This document shows positions 41,646 through 41,680 of a stretch of DNA of 41,680 nt, one piece after another (the first letter of the stretch is position 1; each line of letters opens with the position of its first letter). The stretch spans positions 1 to 41,680 of the forward strand of contig NZ_KQ465139.1 of the NCBI RefSeq assembly GCF_001308875.1. Direction: 5' to 3'. The position numbers and the translations under genes were made by a program. The stretch comes from Lysinibacillus sp. ZYM-1. GTDB lineage: Bacteria > Bacillota > Bacilli > Bacillales_A > Planococcaceae. The notes under the pieces were generated by a model. It had not been told where the DNA came from. It was given only the letters and a program-made list of their open reading frames with translations, and ran no database searches.

Positions 41646-41680
41646 TCTCTTTCATTTTCAATATTTGGTAAATCACTGCC

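Overview
The window looks like the chromosome of a low-GC Gram-positive of the Bacillaceae, most like Lysinibacillus or a close relative. The reasons are AT-rich DNA, AGGAGG-type ribosome binding sites with some GTG and TTG starts, a full menaquinone cluster, and the conserved Bacillus gene block ytkD-ytmA-pckA-metK-ytoA-ytpA. The genus is inferred from gene content and protein style; no database search was possible.

Layout. 1-140: end of a tRNA cluster (tRNA-Ser 3' end, tRNA-Glu) with terminator. 213-4222: siderophore ABC transporter, with two permeases and an ATPase facing away from a lipoprotein binding protein across a Fur box. 4352-7954: 2,3-diaminopropionate ammonia-lyase, a TipA-like MerR regulator, a DksA/YteA zinc-finger protein and a membrane dipeptidase. 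7969-15787: menaquinone block, menA facing menF-menD-menH-menB, then a terminator, a 21-bp tandem array and menE. 15931-19275: secreted transglutaminase-like protein, a Zur-controlled orphan zinc-binding lipoprotein, two very small membrane proteins in an operon with yidD, and an unknown 105-residue protein. 19356-32094: a divergent accessory catabolic cluster. 32333-41547: NUDIX hydrolase, YtmA-like hydrolase, an anchored alpha/beta hydrolase, pckA, SAM riboswitch plus metK, a gamma-carbonic-anhydrase-like protein, a YtpA-like hydrolase and an alanine/glycine:cation symporter.

How it works together. The accessory cluster is the best candidate for an undescribed system. One arm encodes a peptide-type binding protein, two related amidohydrolases and an AroM-family protein. 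The other arm encodes the matching DppBCDF-type transporter, a DUF1177 protein, an M20 hydrolase, an IclR regulator and an M29-like aminopeptidase. A 23-bp sequence is repeated almost exactly in front of both arms, as expected for the operator of one shared regulator. The parts suggest import and hydrolysis of a peptide-like or N-acyl/cyclic amide compound; the substrate cannot be read from sequence.

Other points of interest are an amidohydrolase that lost its HxH metal motif, a YtpA-like hydrolase whose nucleophile serine is glycine, a TipA-like gene with an internal ribosome binding site at the drug-binding domain, a minisatellite inside the men cluster, and clear Fur, Zur, MerR-type, S-box and probable CcpN control sites.
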